64,000 bases of DNA from an uncultured bacterium (GTDB lineage: Bacteria > Bacillota > Clostridia > Lachnospirales > Lachnospiraceae): contig CAJMQE010000001.1 in assembly GCA_905215405.1 (NCBI GenBank), forward strand, positions 1 through 64,000, written 5' to 3'. Under the pieces are notes generated by a model, which was not told the origin of the DNA, ran no database searches, and saw nothing but the letters and a program-made list of their open reading frames with translations. This document shows, one piece after another, positions 55,501-64,000 of the stretch (positions are counted from its first letter, which is position 1; every line of letters starts with the position of its first letter). Made by a program: the position numbers and the translations under genes.

Positions 55501-56089
55501 ATTTTTCTTCCTTTTCCTTGTTTGTCCGTATTCGTTCATAGATTATTTTTAATAAAGAGGTTCCGTAATATCCCAACATGGCTCCTCCTGTATTTAAAAT
55601 CACATCATCTATATCGACACAACGGTAATTGACCTCAAGAAGCATGTTCAAATATCCCTGCAATCCCTCAATACTGACCGCAATGAACAAACAGCATATA
55701 AAAATACGAACCGCTTTTCTTTTATTGTCCATCAATAATCGCAAAGAAATGCTTACTGGTATCAGTAAGATCAGATTTCCACCGATCTGGTACAACGCAG
55801 TTGTATAACTTCCTTGCTCCACAACATTCTCACGTACCATTCTAATTACTGAAGCAAACGGAATCCAGTTATTGGAGACTCCTCTGTGATTTGCAATCAT
55901 TTCATCGACCAGTGTTCCATTCATAGGAAATGGGAAAAAGCATACGTCTGCAACAATCATTAATGAGACCATACAGCCAAGATATCCCCAGATTCTTTTA
56001 TTTTTCCACTGTCCACTAAAAAACAATAGAAATGTCATATCCAATAAAATTAATCCTAAAAAAAACAGTATAAACTCCCCTCTGACCAA
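55481..56089 (-). CDS. VanZ-family membrane protein
   Basis: A 202-residue protein of five to six helices. ALYQIGGNLILLIPVSISLRLLMD and SIEGLQGYLNMLLEVNYRCVDIDDVILNTGGAMLGYYGTSLL are the VanZ hallmarks (D-DDVILNTGG). VanZ relatives can raise teicoplanin tolerance, but most are of unknown function. Overlaps the GNAT gene, so the two are co-translated. Confidence 0.85.
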   Translation of the reverse strand: MVRGEFILFFLGLILLDMTFLLFFSGQWKNKRIWGYLGCMVSLMIVADVCFFPFPMNGTLVDEMIANHRGVSNNWIPFASVIRMVRENVVEQGSYTTALYQIGGNLILLIPVSISLRLLMDNKRKAVRIFICCLFIAVSIEGLQGYLNMLLEVNYRCVDIDDVILNTGGAMLGYYGTSLLKIIYERIRTNKEKEEKYGVYDR

Positions 56090-56212
56090 TTTTGTTACCT
56101 CCTCAAAATTTGATTTTCAGTTACATTTATACTGTATCTACAATGCTTTCTTTTTTGTAGCAATTAATTATTTACAAATGCTATTAGGACTTGCTTTGCA
56201 CACTGTCCTCTG

Positions 56213-57277
56213 CTAGTTCGCAATTTGCTTTCCCGTTCCATCCATATGATAATGATCCTTGTAAATAAGCTGCGAAACCGGTACTATTTCATATCCTTTT
56301 TCCTGTATGCCGGTTATTACCTGTTCAAGCGCATCAGCTGTGTATTTTGCACCGTTATGCATCAATATTATGGAACCGTTTGTCAGATCTTTATTATCCA
56401 ACACCGTTGTTACTATATTTTTGACTCCATAATCCTTCCAATCCAGAGAATCCACGGACCATTGAATCGGATAATACCCGCACTGGTAAGCAGTCTTGAT
56501 CAGTTCGTTATTATAATCGCCATATGGGGGACGAAAAAGCTGCATATCCACCCCTGTCAGTTCTTTGACTCGGTTGTGGGCATTCATGATTTCTGTCTGC
56601 TGTTCTTTGCTACTGATTCTGCTCATCTGCTTATGATTCTCGCTATGATTTCCCAGATCATGTCCTCTGGCTGCAATCTCTTTCACCATATCCGGAAAAC
56701 TTTCGACCCATCCACCGGTCATAAAAAAGGTCACTTTGATATTATATTTATCCAGGAGGTCCAGGATCTTTATCGTGTCGTCAGCCCCCCATGCTGCATC
56801 AAAACTCAATGCGACCTGCTTTTTTACTGTTCCGTCCTCATCAGTACTCTGCCGATCTACTGAATAAATTGGAAGATTTCTTTTTCCTGCCAGACTGTTT
56901 TTTATCAACTGCTCTGCACTCTCGCTTTGTCCCACATCCTGTGTCTGATTTTGCTTATCCGTTACCGATTCATTTCCATTTTCCTCACCTGCATCCGTGT
57001 CAGACTGACCAGCATTCGCGCTTTCTAGTTTATTTTCCACACTGCCTCCAGTGTTCCCAGATGTCTGCATTGAAAAAGCAATACTATTCACCAGAGCAGA
57101 ACCACCGTCCTGCACAGACTGAATGTATTTTGCAGTTGGATAATAATAGAATCTAAGTGATAATAATGATACCAAAACAAGCAGAGAACCTGCCTTTACT
57201 CCGGCCGGAATTCGATGCCACAGCTTACCTGCTGGCCTAAAGAACGTACGGAGCATTTTTTTTATAATAGAAGCCAT
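56213..57277 (-). CDS. Membrane-anchored polysaccharide deacetylase
   Basis: A 354-residue protein: cytosolic basic start, one membrane helix (about 29-47), a low-complexity acidic linker (about 70-130) and a NodB-homology domain. Motifs are SFDAAWGADDT (motif 1, with DAAWG in place of DDGP), HDLGNHSENH (His metal ligands), RPPYGDYN and SIILMHNG. The motif 1 form is that of PdaB/sporulation-type deacetylases. It should act on peptidoglycan or surface glycan outside the membrane. Confidence 0.87.
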   Translation of the reverse strand: MASIIKKMLRTFFRPAGKLWHRIPAGVKAGSLLVLVSLLSLRFYYYPTAKYIQSVQDGGSALVNSIAFSMQTSGNTGGSVENKLESANAGQSDTDAGEENGNESVTDKQNQTQDVGQSESAEQLIKNSLAGKRNLPIYSVDRQSTDEDGTVKKQVALSFDAAWGADDTIKILDLLDKYNIKVTFFMTGGWVESFPDMVKEIAARGHDLGNHSENHKQMSRISSKEQQTEIMNAHNRVKELTGVDMQLFRPPYGDYNNELIKTAYQCGYYPIQWSVDSLDWKDYGVKNIVTTVLDNKDLTNGSIILMHNGAKYTADALEQVITGIQEKGYEIVPVSQLIYKDHYHMDGTGKQIAN

Positions 57278-57330
57278 ATATGATACTTTCTCACGCTATT
57301 TTAGTACATTTATATGTAAAATAATACAAC

Positions 57331-58020
57331 TTATGCCTGGCCATAATAGGCATTAGCCCCATGTTTTCTGAAATAATGTTTATCCTGCAATTCCTGCGGT
57401 GCCGGTTTAACGTCCGGACAGATCTGTTCTGTGTGTGCTGCCATTTTGGCGACCTCTTCCAGAACTACTGCATAATACACTGCATCCGCTGCATTTTTTC
57501 CCCAAGTAAATGGACCATGATTTTTGCAAAGTACCCCTGGCACTGCCAGATAATCCCTGCTTGCAAAGTAATCGGCAATTTTGATCCCTGTATTTTCTTC
57601 GTACTTACTTTCAATTTCCGCCTTTGTCAGATTCTCCACACAGGGTATTTCCCCATAAAAATAATCTGCATGCGTTGTGCCATAGCATGGAATACTTCTG
57701 CCCGCCTGTGCCCAGGACGTTGCCCAGGTCGAATGCGTATGCACGATTCCTCCAATGTTTGGGAAACGGTTATAGAGCACGACATGTGTCGGTGTATCTG
57801 ATGACGGATTCATTTTTCCTTCGACTTTATTGCCATTCAGATCAACAACGACCATATCCTGTGGCCTTAGTTTGTCGTAATCCACCCCGCTCGGTTTTAT
57901 AACGAAGAGACCACTTTCCCTGTCTATTCCACTGACATTTCCCCATGTAAATGTGACGAGCCCATGTTTTGGTAATTGCATATTGGCCTGATATACTTCT
58001 TCTTTCAACTCTTCAAGCAT
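57331..58020 (-). CDS. araD: L-ribulose-5-phosphate 4-epimerase
   Basis: A 229-residue class-II-aldolase-like enzyme converting L-ribulose-5-P to D-xylulose-5-P. GNVSGIDRESGLFVIKPSGVDYD and HVVLYNRFPNIGGIVHTHSTWATSWAQAGRSIPCYGTTHADYF carry the His zinc ligands; NHGPFTWGKNAADAVYYAVVLEEVA is typical of AraD. It follows the kinase gene by about 90 bases, so both form a pentose operon. Confidence 0.93.
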   Translation of the reverse strand: MLEELKEEVYQANMQLPKHGLVTFTWGNVSGIDRESGLFVIKPSGVDYDKLRPQDMVVVDLNGNKVEGKMNPSSDTPTHVVLYNRFPNIGGIVHTHSTWATSWAQAGRSIPCYGTTHADYFYGEIPCVENLTKAEIESKYEENTGIKIADYFASRDYLAVPGVLCKNHGPFTWGKNAADAVYYAVVLEEVAKMAAHTEQICPDVKPAPQELQDKHYFRKHGANAYYGQA

Positions 58021-58107
58021 ATTAATTCTCCTTTTAATCTATTTTTCACTGTTCCAGTCTTCTTTTTCAATTGCAAATCCAATTGTACATCCAATTACAC
58101 ACTGCCT

Positions 58108-59754
58108 TTATTCCTGTAGTGCTTCAATTGCTGCTTTTTCAACTGCCATTCCCGCTCTGTACTGTCGCATAAATGTTTCGAAACCAGCAACGTCTCTGCT
58201 GTCAGGCTCTACCGTTATCGCCTCACCGTCCGTGAAAACTTTCTTGGCCAGGAACTCTTCCAGCTTTTCCTCAGGTACTGCATTTTCAGACGCAGTTCCA
58301 TTTTTTCTGCTTTCACAGTCACACATATAAGCAGCGAGCAGTGCGATTCCCCATGCGCCTCCTTCACCTGCTGTCTTCAGAACACATACTGGTACTTTCA
58401 GTGCCGATGCAACCAGCTTCTGTCCGACTTCTCTGGTCTTAAAAAGTCCTCCGTGTCCCATGATATGATCTATTTTGACCGCTTCTTCCTCAAGAAGGAC
58501 ATCCATTCCTGTCTTAAGAGCCCCCATTGTTGTCATCAAATGTGTACGCATAAAGTTCGCCAGATTAAATGTGCTATCTGGTGTACGCATAAAAAGCGGT
58601 CTTCCCTCTTCAACGCCTGTGATATGCTCGCCTGAATGATAGCAATATGCCATCATACCGCTGCAGTCCGGATCCCCCTGCCATGCTTTTTCATAAAGTT
58701 TTGTATAGATCTGATTGATATCAGCTGGATATCCCATTAACTCGGAGTACTCTTTGAAAATGTTGACCCATGCATTTAGATCTGATGTGCAGTTATTACA
58801 ATGCACCATTGCTACAAGATGTCCTGTAGGTGTTGTAACAAGATCGATTTCCGGATGCACTTTTTTGAGTTCTTTCTCTAATACGACCATTGCAAATACC
58901 GATGTTCCTGCGGACACATTTCCGGTTCGTGGTGCCACACTATTCGTAGCCGTCATACCGGTTCCAGCATCTCCTTCTGGTGGACACATCGGAATTCCTG
59001 CCACCAGGTCACCCTGTGGATCAAGAAATCTTGCTCCGCTTTCCGTCAGTGTTCCGGCACATTTTCCAGCAGAAAGCACTTGTGGGAGAACATCTTCTAT
59101 CCGAAGAGAAATCCCTTTATTTTTTAACAGTGCATCGAACTGCTCCAGCATCTTCTGATCATAGGACCCGGTATGTACATCAATCGGGAACATGCCAGAT
59201 GCCTCTCCAACACCAAGCACCTTTTCGCCGGAGAGCATCCAGTGTACATACCCAGCAAGTGTCGTCAGATATGAAATCTGTTCTACATGTTCTTCCCCAT
59301 TCAGAACGGCCTGCCACAGATGTGCAATGCTCCAACGCTGCGGTATATGGAACTGAAACAGCTCTGTCAGTTCTTTCGATGCCTGCTCTGTCATTGTATT
59401 TCTCCATGTTCTAAATGGCACTAATAACTGATTATTCTGATCAAATGGCATATACCCATGCATCATACCACTGAATCCCATACCTGCCAGATTTGTGATC
59501 TTCGTGTTGTATCGGTTCTTCACATCATCTTTCAGATCTTGATAGCACCCCTGCAATCCGCTTCTGATATCCTCAAGACTATATGTCCATACCCCGTCTT
59601 CCAAGCGGTTCTCCCATGAATAACTCCCTGCTGCAACCGGTTCATTCCGCACGCCAGTCAGTACTGCTTTTATTCTGGTCGATCCGAACTCTATACCAAG
59701 AACTGCCTTTCCCTCTTCAATCATATTTTTGATTCCGCCAACATCCATTGCCAT
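58108..59754 (-). CDS. FGGY-family carbohydrate kinase, ribulokinase-like
   Basis: About 548 residues. GIEFGSTRIKAVL is the N-terminal phosphate-binding strand, MGFSGMMHGYMPFD the substrate-side region, GDAGTGMTATNSV and TAGEGGAWGIALLAAY the C-terminal ATP-binding parts of FGGY kinases. Together with araD it should phosphorylate L-ribulose; a xylulokinase-like role is possible. No araA (arabinose isomerase) gene is in the window. The start at 59752-59754 follows AAGGAG; the frame is open 35 codons upstream but without a ribosome site. Confidence 0.85.
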   Translation of the reverse strand: MAMDVGGIKNMIEEGKAVLGIEFGSTRIKAVLTGVRNEPVAAGSYSWENRLEDGVWTYSLEDIRSGLQGCYQDLKDDVKNRYNTKITNLAGMGFSGMMHGYMPFDQNNQLLVPFRTWRNTMTEQASKELTELFQFHIPQRWSIAHLWQAVLNGEEHVEQISYLTTLAGYVHWMLSGEKVLGVGEASGMFPIDVHTGSYDQKMLEQFDALLKNKGISLRIEDVLPQVLSAGKCAGTLTESGARFLDPQGDLVAGIPMCPPEGDAGTGMTATNSVAPRTGNVSAGTSVFAMVVLEKELKKVHPEIDLVTTPTGHLVAMVHCNNCTSDLNAWVNIFKEYSELMGYPADINQIYTKLYEKAWQGDPDCSGMMAYCYHSGEHITGVEEGRPLFMRTPDSTFNLANFMRTHLMTTMGALKTGMDVLLEEEAVKIDHIMGHGGLFKTREVGQKLVASALKVPVCVLKTAGEGGAWGIALLAAYMCDCESRKNGTASENAVPEEKLEEFLAKKVFTDGEAITVEPDSRDVAGFETFMRQYRAGMAVEKAAIEALQE

Positions 59755-59796
59755 AAAATACTCCTTCCCCTTAACAGATATATTTCTTGCTTGCTT

Positions 59797-59847
59797 AACA
59801 ACTAGTTTGTGTTCCTTATTTTTCCACAAACAACTAGTTTCATTATA
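59797..59847 (-). promoter_or_regulatory. Kinase/araD promoter with twin operators
   Basis: A minus-strand TATAAT lies at 59842-59847 with a TAGACA -35 box 16 bases upstream. AACAACTAGTTT occurs twice, at 59797-59808 and 59829-59840, 32 bases apart (about three helical turns); its core AACTAGTT is a palindrome. The left copy lies in the untranslated leader and the right copy overlaps the transcription start, as with a repressor that loops two sites. Confidence 0.65.
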
Positions 59848-59895
59848 TTCCTTTTCCATATCATGTCTACTGAAAAATAGTCCTATCTTTTACCC

Positions 59896-59937
59896 AAAAA
59901 AGACACCGTATCTTCCATTTCTGAAAGACACAGTGCC
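59896..59937 (-). terminator. Terminator of the LCP gene
   Basis: A 13-bp stem with G-U pairs (GGCACTGTGTCTT with AAGATACGGTGTC on the minus strand) around a 10-base loop is followed by six T. It lies about 200 bases downstream of the LCP stop, beyond the 34-bp repeat. Confidence 0.75.
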
Positions 59938-59984
59938 ATTTCTATATAATACTATATCATTGTTCTATTGTTATCTTACCTGTG

Positions 59985-60114
59985 GTATCGCTACATCTGA
60001 TGTTTTGCACAATTCAAGGTATTGCCGCACCTGAGGTTTTGCTAGATTCAAGGCATTGCCACGCCTGAGGTTTTGCCACATTCAAGGCATTGCCACATCT
60101 GAAGTATTACCACA
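59985..60114. repeat. 34-bp tandem minisatellite, about 3.8 copies
   Basis: Units start at 59985, 60019, 60053 and 60087 (last one partial) and share GTATTGCC.CACCTGAGGTTTTGC and ATTCAAG-like sequence with 20-30 percent divergence between copies. There are no spacers, so it is not CRISPR. It would be transcribed in the 3' end of the LCP message. Confidence 0.9.
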
Positions 60115-60135
60115 AACGAGCTAATTGCAGTTTTC

Positions 60136-61659
60136 TTACTGCTGACCAAGGCTGTCTACATATTCCTGTACATCAAATACTTCGCCATTTGAGATCTTCG
60201 TCATCAGATCTTTTGCAATGCTGACCGTATTATCATCAGGAACTACGACAGACAGATTTGCTTTGCCCCAAGTTGAATATTTTGTCGTTGGTGTACCACT
60301 TACACTGTAAGTCTGAATATTCCATGGTGTGGAATCAGATAAAATACCTTTTACAAGTGCAGTAATTGTGCTACTTGGCATATTTGTCACAAAGAAGTCT
60401 GAAATAGAATCCATGACTTTTGCATAGTTCGTAATAATTGCTGGTGATGTCACTTTATTGAAGAGACCTTCAAGTGCAAGCATTTCATTTCTGCCTCGCT
60501 GGAAATCTCCGTCGGCAAATCCATGTCGTTCCCTGCAGAATGCAAGTGTCTGCTCACCATTGACATCATTTTCACCTACTACATACGTATATGGAATTGG
60601 TGAAGTATCCTTTGTAGTTGTAAATGCAACATCGGAATTAATTGTAATTCCACCGAGCGCATCGACAATGTTAATTGTACCTGTAAAGTTGACCTTTACA
60701 TAGTAATCGACCGTAATACCATATAACTTTGAAAGTGCGGTAATTGAACCATCAATACCAAAGTTACCTGCATGTGTCAGCTTATCCATTCCTGTTGTAC
60801 CCTGCAGATTATCCAGCATAATGTAATAATCTCTAGGTGTGGATAACAGAAGGATCTGTCTTGTCTTTGGATTTACTGTTGCAATGATATTAACATCATT
60901 ACGACCAGATGATGCGATTGCACCTTCCTGATCATTACCTGCTACATAAACTGTAAATGGTTCTTCGTTAACACGTTTATCAGAAGAACTCAGTTTCACT
61001 GTCGTCTGCAGTGTAAATGAATCTATGATCTTCGTATTATTAGAGAAATCTGCATCTACCTCTTCCATATTCGGACGGTATGCTTCATTCAAAATGATCG
61101 CCTGAATCTTCTGATTATTTAAGGCATCATTTAATTGCTGCCAATCATCATATGGAGTCACAGCTATACTAGAACCCAGCTTTTCATTGATCTTGGAAAT
61201 AGCAGTTGTCATGTTGGTATTATCAATACCTTCCACATAACCGAACTGATAGCTCTTTGCGTCCGAAAGTGAAGTTGCCGGATCATCCTTCTGAACAACG
61301 ACTGACAATTCCTGGCTTTCTGTCTTAACGCCTGCAATTGAGTTCAACATGTCGTTTGTCTTACCGACATACAGACACCCCATTACGAACAGCGCGGACA
61401 GCAGCACTGACAGAATCTTACCGATCACATGAGAACTTGTAAACTGCGATACGACGTTATAAGCAGTGATCAATGCAATAATGGCAGCTCCAATGAGCAT
61501 ATACTTCATAGGAATTACATTTAAATTAAATAACATTCCCATAAATGCAAGTGCCGTCAGAATCTGAATAAAATTCAATCCAAGACCGACTTTTCTCCAT
61601 AGAGCCTTTTGCTTTTTCTTCTTGTTTTTTGTACTCTTATCCGATGTTTTACCCATCAT
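60136..61659 (-). CDS. LytR-CpsA-Psr (LCP) family cell-wall glycopolymer ligase
   Basis: A 507-residue membrane protein. Three N-terminal helices (about 25-100) are followed by an extracellular domain with the LCP core: NDVNIIATVNPKTRQILLLSTPRDYYIM, GMDKLTHAGNFGIDGSITALSKLYGITVDYYVKVNF and AFCRERHGFADGDFQRGRN, which include the conserved Asp and Arg that bind lipid pyrophosphate. Such enzymes attach teichoic-acid-like or capsule polymers to peptidoglycan. An extra ~130-residue domain lies before the LCP core (about 105-235). Confidence 0.9.
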   Translation of the reverse strand: MMGKTSDKSTKNKKKKQKALWRKVGLGLNFIQILTALAFMGMLFNLNVIPMKYMLIGAAIIALITAYNVVSQFTSSHVIGKILSVLLSALFVMGCLYVGKTNDMLNSIAGVKTESQELSVVVQKDDPATSLSDAKSYQFGYVEGIDNTNMTTAISKINEKLGSSIAVTPYDDWQQLNDALNNQKIQAIILNEAYRPNMEEVDADFSNNTKIIDSFTLQTTVKLSSSDKRVNEEPFTVYVAGNDQEGAIASSGRNDVNIIATVNPKTRQILLLSTPRDYYIMLDNLQGTTGMDKLTHAGNFGIDGSITALSKLYGITVDYYVKVNFTGTINIVDALGGITINSDVAFTTTKDTSPIPYTYVVGENDVNGEQTLAFCRERHGFADGDFQRGRNEMLALEGLFNKVTSPAIITNYAKVMDSISDFFVTNMPSSTITALVKGILSDSTPWNIQTYSVSGTPTTKYSTWGKANLSVVVPDDNTVSIAKDLMTKISNGEVFDVQEYVDSLGQQ

Positions 61660-61821
61660 TATTTCCTCTCAGTTTATTTATAAAATATATAAAATATTGA
61701 CCTATCGTCAGTAAAACTTAGCATAAACATTTTTAAGTATACCATATTTTCGACATATATTGATAGTTAATTTATAAATATTCTATAAATTCTAACAGAG
61801 AATCAAAAATTTCTACTATGG

Positions 61822-62262
61822 TCAGTTTTTCATATTTTTGTGAATTCTCCAGACACAAAGCAGTACCAGTGGTACCCAGATGCAATACATGATCAGCCAG
61901 TACCATGCTGCTGTTACCGGTTTTGCTGAACGCATATTATCTCCGTAATAATAGAGTTTCAGGACTCCTTTTTTGGCACTAATGAATGTATCATTCACAT
62001 TGATGTAATATTTGTTGCCCTGATCATCCTGAATCTCAACACTTTTTTCATCTCCTGTATATTCTGCCTCCACACAGTTCTCATTCAATACCAGAAGAAT
62101 TTCTTTACCGCTCATAAAAATCGTCATAACCAGGCAAAGAAACATAAATACCCCGAGAATGATCCAGATCTTTGATTGTGACCAGTTCTCTTTTCTCTGT
62201 TCCGCTTCGCTCATATGATAGTCATCTGATGAGTCAAAGCCTTCAAAACCCATATTTACCAT
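61822..62262 (-). CDS. Small two-helix membrane protein of unknown function
   Basis: A 146-residue protein: cytosolic start (MVNMGFEGFDSSDDYHMSEAEQRKENW), a first helix (IWIILGVFMFLCLVMTIFM), an extracellular beta-rich loop (YTGDEKSVEIQDDQGNKYYINVNDTF) and a second helix near the C-terminus (WLIMYCIWVPLVLLCVW). No family recognised. The start at 62260-62262 follows AAAGGTGA. It lies between the LCP gene and a redox membrane gene. Confidence 0.65.
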   Translation of the reverse strand: MVNMGFEGFDSSDDYHMSEAEQRKENWSQSKIWIILGVFMFLCLVMTIFMSGKEILLVLNENCVEAEYTGDEKSVEIQDDQGNKYYINVNDTFISAKKGVLKLYYYGDNMRSAKPVTAAWYWLIMYCIWVPLVLLCVWRIHKNMKN

Positions 62263-62385
62263 AATAAGTTCACCTTTCTGATTAATCAGAACTTTTTCCT
62301 TCTCCAAAAAAATTCTGTGATAAATATTATACCTTTTTAGAGAATACAAGTAAATCATCAGATGGCATTTTTTACTAATTTTCTA

Positions 62386-63105
62386 TTACTTCGATCTTGT
62401 CTTTTGCGTTTTCTTTTTCTTTATGTATAGTACTGTCTTTCTCACGTAAAATGTAACAAAAACAAAACATGCCATAATCGCCACGTAATTGAGTACGAAC
62501 AGCCAGAGTGGCACTTTAAAATTAAAGAATACGAACATCTGCTTGGCAAAAAGGTAAGAAGCTATCTTTTCCTGCTGGAACTGATATGCCCCATATACAG
62601 CGATCACAAGCGCAAGCGCACGAAAAAGCCAGACCAGTATATTGTAAATTGCCTTTTTTTCAGCAAAGATTTTTCGTCCCATTTTTCCTGCTGCACCTAC
62701 CATCATGCTCCAATGGAGTCCCAGATGAACTGAGATCAGTACAAAATTCCAGTATGCGGCAAGCATATGCAGTTTTCTTACCATAACGACACTAACACTG
62801 ATATTTACCCAGCTAAATACATAACGTGACATTATAATTCCGGTAATCATAGATATCATCATTCCTGCAAAAATCAGAATATTGATGACCAGCGTTAGAA
62901 TTCGATAACCTTTATATCTGCCCTTGAACAAATTTTTGTGCCATGCACCATTTAAGACATGATGCAGCACAAAGAGCAGGAACATCGCTGTTCCGAGCCA
63001 CTCATGCGTCTGTGGTCCCGCCAGCATATATGACATCAGTAGCATCAGAACAATGGTCATAGCGAGATCTACGACCATCTTTATGATTGGTTTTATTTTT
63101 TTCAT
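62386..63105 (-). CDS. DUF4405-type membrane protein, possible b-type haem carrier
   Basis: A 239-residue protein of about six helices. Conserved His residues sit in the membrane: FVLHHVLNGAWHKNLF, KLHMLAAYWNF and VHLGLHWSMMV, spaced as in the DUF4405/cytochrome b561-like group. A quinol- or flavin-linked electron-transfer role is suggested but not shown. It follows the flavodoxin lipoprotein gene by 10 bases. Confidence 0.72.
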   Translation of the reverse strand: MKKIKPIIKMVVDLAMTIVLMLLMSYMLAGPQTHEWLGTAMFLLFVLHHVLNGAWHKNLFKGRYKGYRILTLVINILIFAGMMISMITGIIMSRYVFSWVNISVSVVMVRKLHMLAAYWNFVLISVHLGLHWSMMVGAAGKMGRKIFAEKKAIYNILVWLFRALALVIAVYGAYQFQQEKIASYLFAKQMFVFFNFKVPLWLFVLNYVAIMACFVFVTFYVRKTVLYIKKKKTQKTRSK

Positions 63106-63115
63106 TTTTCATCCT

Positions 63116-63844
63116 TTACTTATTGTTAATTCCAGTTTTTTCTAACCATGATGAAATATCTGGAGCTGCATCTACAACGCTCTCCTGTGCAATTGCAAGT
63201 CCCTCTGTAACTGTTGCCTGTGGTTCAGCCTTTTTAATTGCTGCGACTGTGTCGACCAGCCCACTTCCACCTGATGTTGCAACTGGTGCAATTGTTTTGC
63301 CTGAAAAATCATACTGATCTAAAAATGTATATACAGCCATTGGCATATCATACCACCATGTAGGGAACAGCAAGATTACTGTATCATATTGGTCCAGATT
63401 GGTTATTTCAGAAGCAAGCTCTGGTCTCAGCTGATTTTTTCCATCCTCTAATGCCTGCTGTACAAATCCGCCATCATAATCTGGTGAATACTGTTCTTTG
63501 GTAAGAATAGAAAATACATCTGCACCCGTCTGTTCTTTCAACATATCTGCCACAATGTCATTATTTCCTCTGCGTTTGCCATCTACAACTGTAACACTGG
63601 CTGATGCCATAGCGTCTGCATACTGATTTGACATGATATTTTCTCCATCTGTATTATCAAAATAGGAAAAATAAGCGACCAGAATGTGATTACTGCTATC
63701 CCCGCCTCCCTGAAATTCTACCTGTGCTGCTGTCTGTGCTGTTGTACTATTTGTCGCATCCGATCCAGTTTTTTTCGTACCACAGGAAACCAGCATCACT
63801 GCTGCTGTGCAAAGTGCCATTATTGTTATTAATTTTTTTCTCAT
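63116..63844 (-). CDS. Flavodoxin-like lipoprotein
   Basis: A 242-residue protein. A lipobox (MLVSCGTKK, Cys21) after a short signal helix predicts a lipid anchor on the outer face. The mature part is a flavodoxin-fold domain (ILVAYFSYFDNTDGEN with FMN-binding, VILLFPTWWYDMPMAVYTFLDQYDFSGKTIAPVATSGGSG). An extracytoplasmic flavodoxin next to a His-rich membrane protein and an aldo-keto reductase suggests an electron-transfer chain. Confidence 0.82.
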   Translation of the reverse strand: MRKKLITIMALCTAAVMLVSCGTKKTGSDATNSTTAQTAAQVEFQGGGDSSNHILVAYFSYFDNTDGENIMSNQYADAMASASVTVVDGKRRGNNDIVADMLKEQTGADVFSILTKEQYSPDYDGGFVQQALEDGKNQLRPELASEITNLDQYDTVILLFPTWWYDMPMAVYTFLDQYDFSGKTIAPVATSGGSGLVDTVAAIKKAEPQATVTEGLAIAQESVVDAAPDISSWLEKTGINNK

Positions 63845-63898
63845 CTTTTTTCCCTCTCTCTTTTATCTGTAATTATTGTGCATGTTACCTGCCTGATG

Positions 63899-64000
63899 TT
63901 ATTCCTCTGGCAATGCTCCGACTATCTTATGTCTTGCATATGCCTCTTCCAGGTAGGACATGTCTTCATCTGCAAGTGTCAGATCTACAGCTTTGACCGC
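63899..64000 (-). CDS. Aldo/keto reductase, C-terminal end only (runs off the window)
   Basis: The last 33 codons of a gene on the minus strand: AVKAVDLTLADEDMSYLEEAYARHKIVGALPEE, stop at 63899-63901. The LT.ED..YLEE.Y..HKIVGA pattern is the C-terminal end of aldo/keto reductases. The remainder lies beyond position 64000. Confidence 0.6.
   Translation of the reverse strand, partial: AVKAVDLTLADEDMSYLEEAYARHKIVGALPEE

Noticed and set aside
59985..60114. CRISPR array
   Set aside because: The 34-bp units are back to back, with no unique spacers, diverge from one another, and no cas gene is present.

Overview
The window looks like chromosome of a gut-type Firmicute of class Clostridia, most likely family Lachnospiraceae. 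This is inferred from moderately AT-rich DNA, strong AGGAGG-type ribosome sites, BceAB-type transporters with intramembrane-sensing kinases, DUF6323/DUF6179 and DUF6688 proteins, a GH43 xylosidase with an AraC regulator, a glycyl-radical-type activase and anaerobe-style redox genes. I cannot name the genus. No phage, integrase, insertion sequence, rRNA or CRISPR array was seen. Most genes lie on the minus strand.

Layout. (1) 0-10 kb: an XRE regulator faces a long minus-strand block. In transcription order the block is bceR-bceS, a second module (ABC permease, ABC ATPase, OmpR regulator, histidine kinase), then bceA-bceB. In the second module the permease, regulator and kinase are all broken and only the ATPase is intact. 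(2) 10-18.6 kb: D-lactate dehydrogenase, a sodium-coupled amino-acid-type transporter with a terminator-bearing leader, LysR, a chemotaxis receptor, and an arsenic operon (arsR, ArsP-like permease, thioredoxin-like protein, arsC) with its operator. (3) 18.8-26.4 kb: two near-identical tRNA-Gly(GCC) genes flank a HAD phosphatase, a small membrane protein, carbonic anhydrase, a radical-SAM activase, threonine aldolase, a MATE remnant, a VOC protein, a WG-repeat gene with an internal stop, and a small radical SAM protein preceded by a striking structured leader. (4) 26.6-37.4 kb: YgjP-like metallopeptidase, aspartase, AI-2E permease with an extra domain, guanine-deaminase-like amidohydrolase, DUF4097 protein, diguanylate cyclase, GH43/AraC. 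(5) 37.8-50.4 kb: DUF6323/DUF6179 pair, radical SAM/SPASM protein, MntP-like pump, TetR, MATE, CtpE-like P-type ATPase, VanZ-RDD protein, pyridoxamine kinase, a polytopic membrane protein, cold shock protein. (6) 50.7-64 kb: a cad/znt-type metal operon, a frameshifted DUF6688 gene, VanZ/GNAT, polysaccharide deacetylase, araD and a ribulokinase-like kinase behind twin operators, an LCP protein, and a membrane/flavodoxin/aldo-keto reductase redox group that runs off the right edge.

Two themes stand out. First, six loci are broken: a regulator with CGA-to-TGA, a kinase with a frameshift plus a 15-bp duplication, a permease with an 11-bp tandem duplication, a WG gene with TAA, a frameshifted DUF6688 gene and a MATE tail fragment. 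Second, many intergenic gaps carry degenerate tandem repeats whose unit differs at every locus (7 to 34 bp). The best candidate for an undescribed system is the radical SAM gene at 25.2-26.0 kb, with a leader RNA able to form two mutually exclusive perfect helices and a promoter set inside nested inverted repeats.
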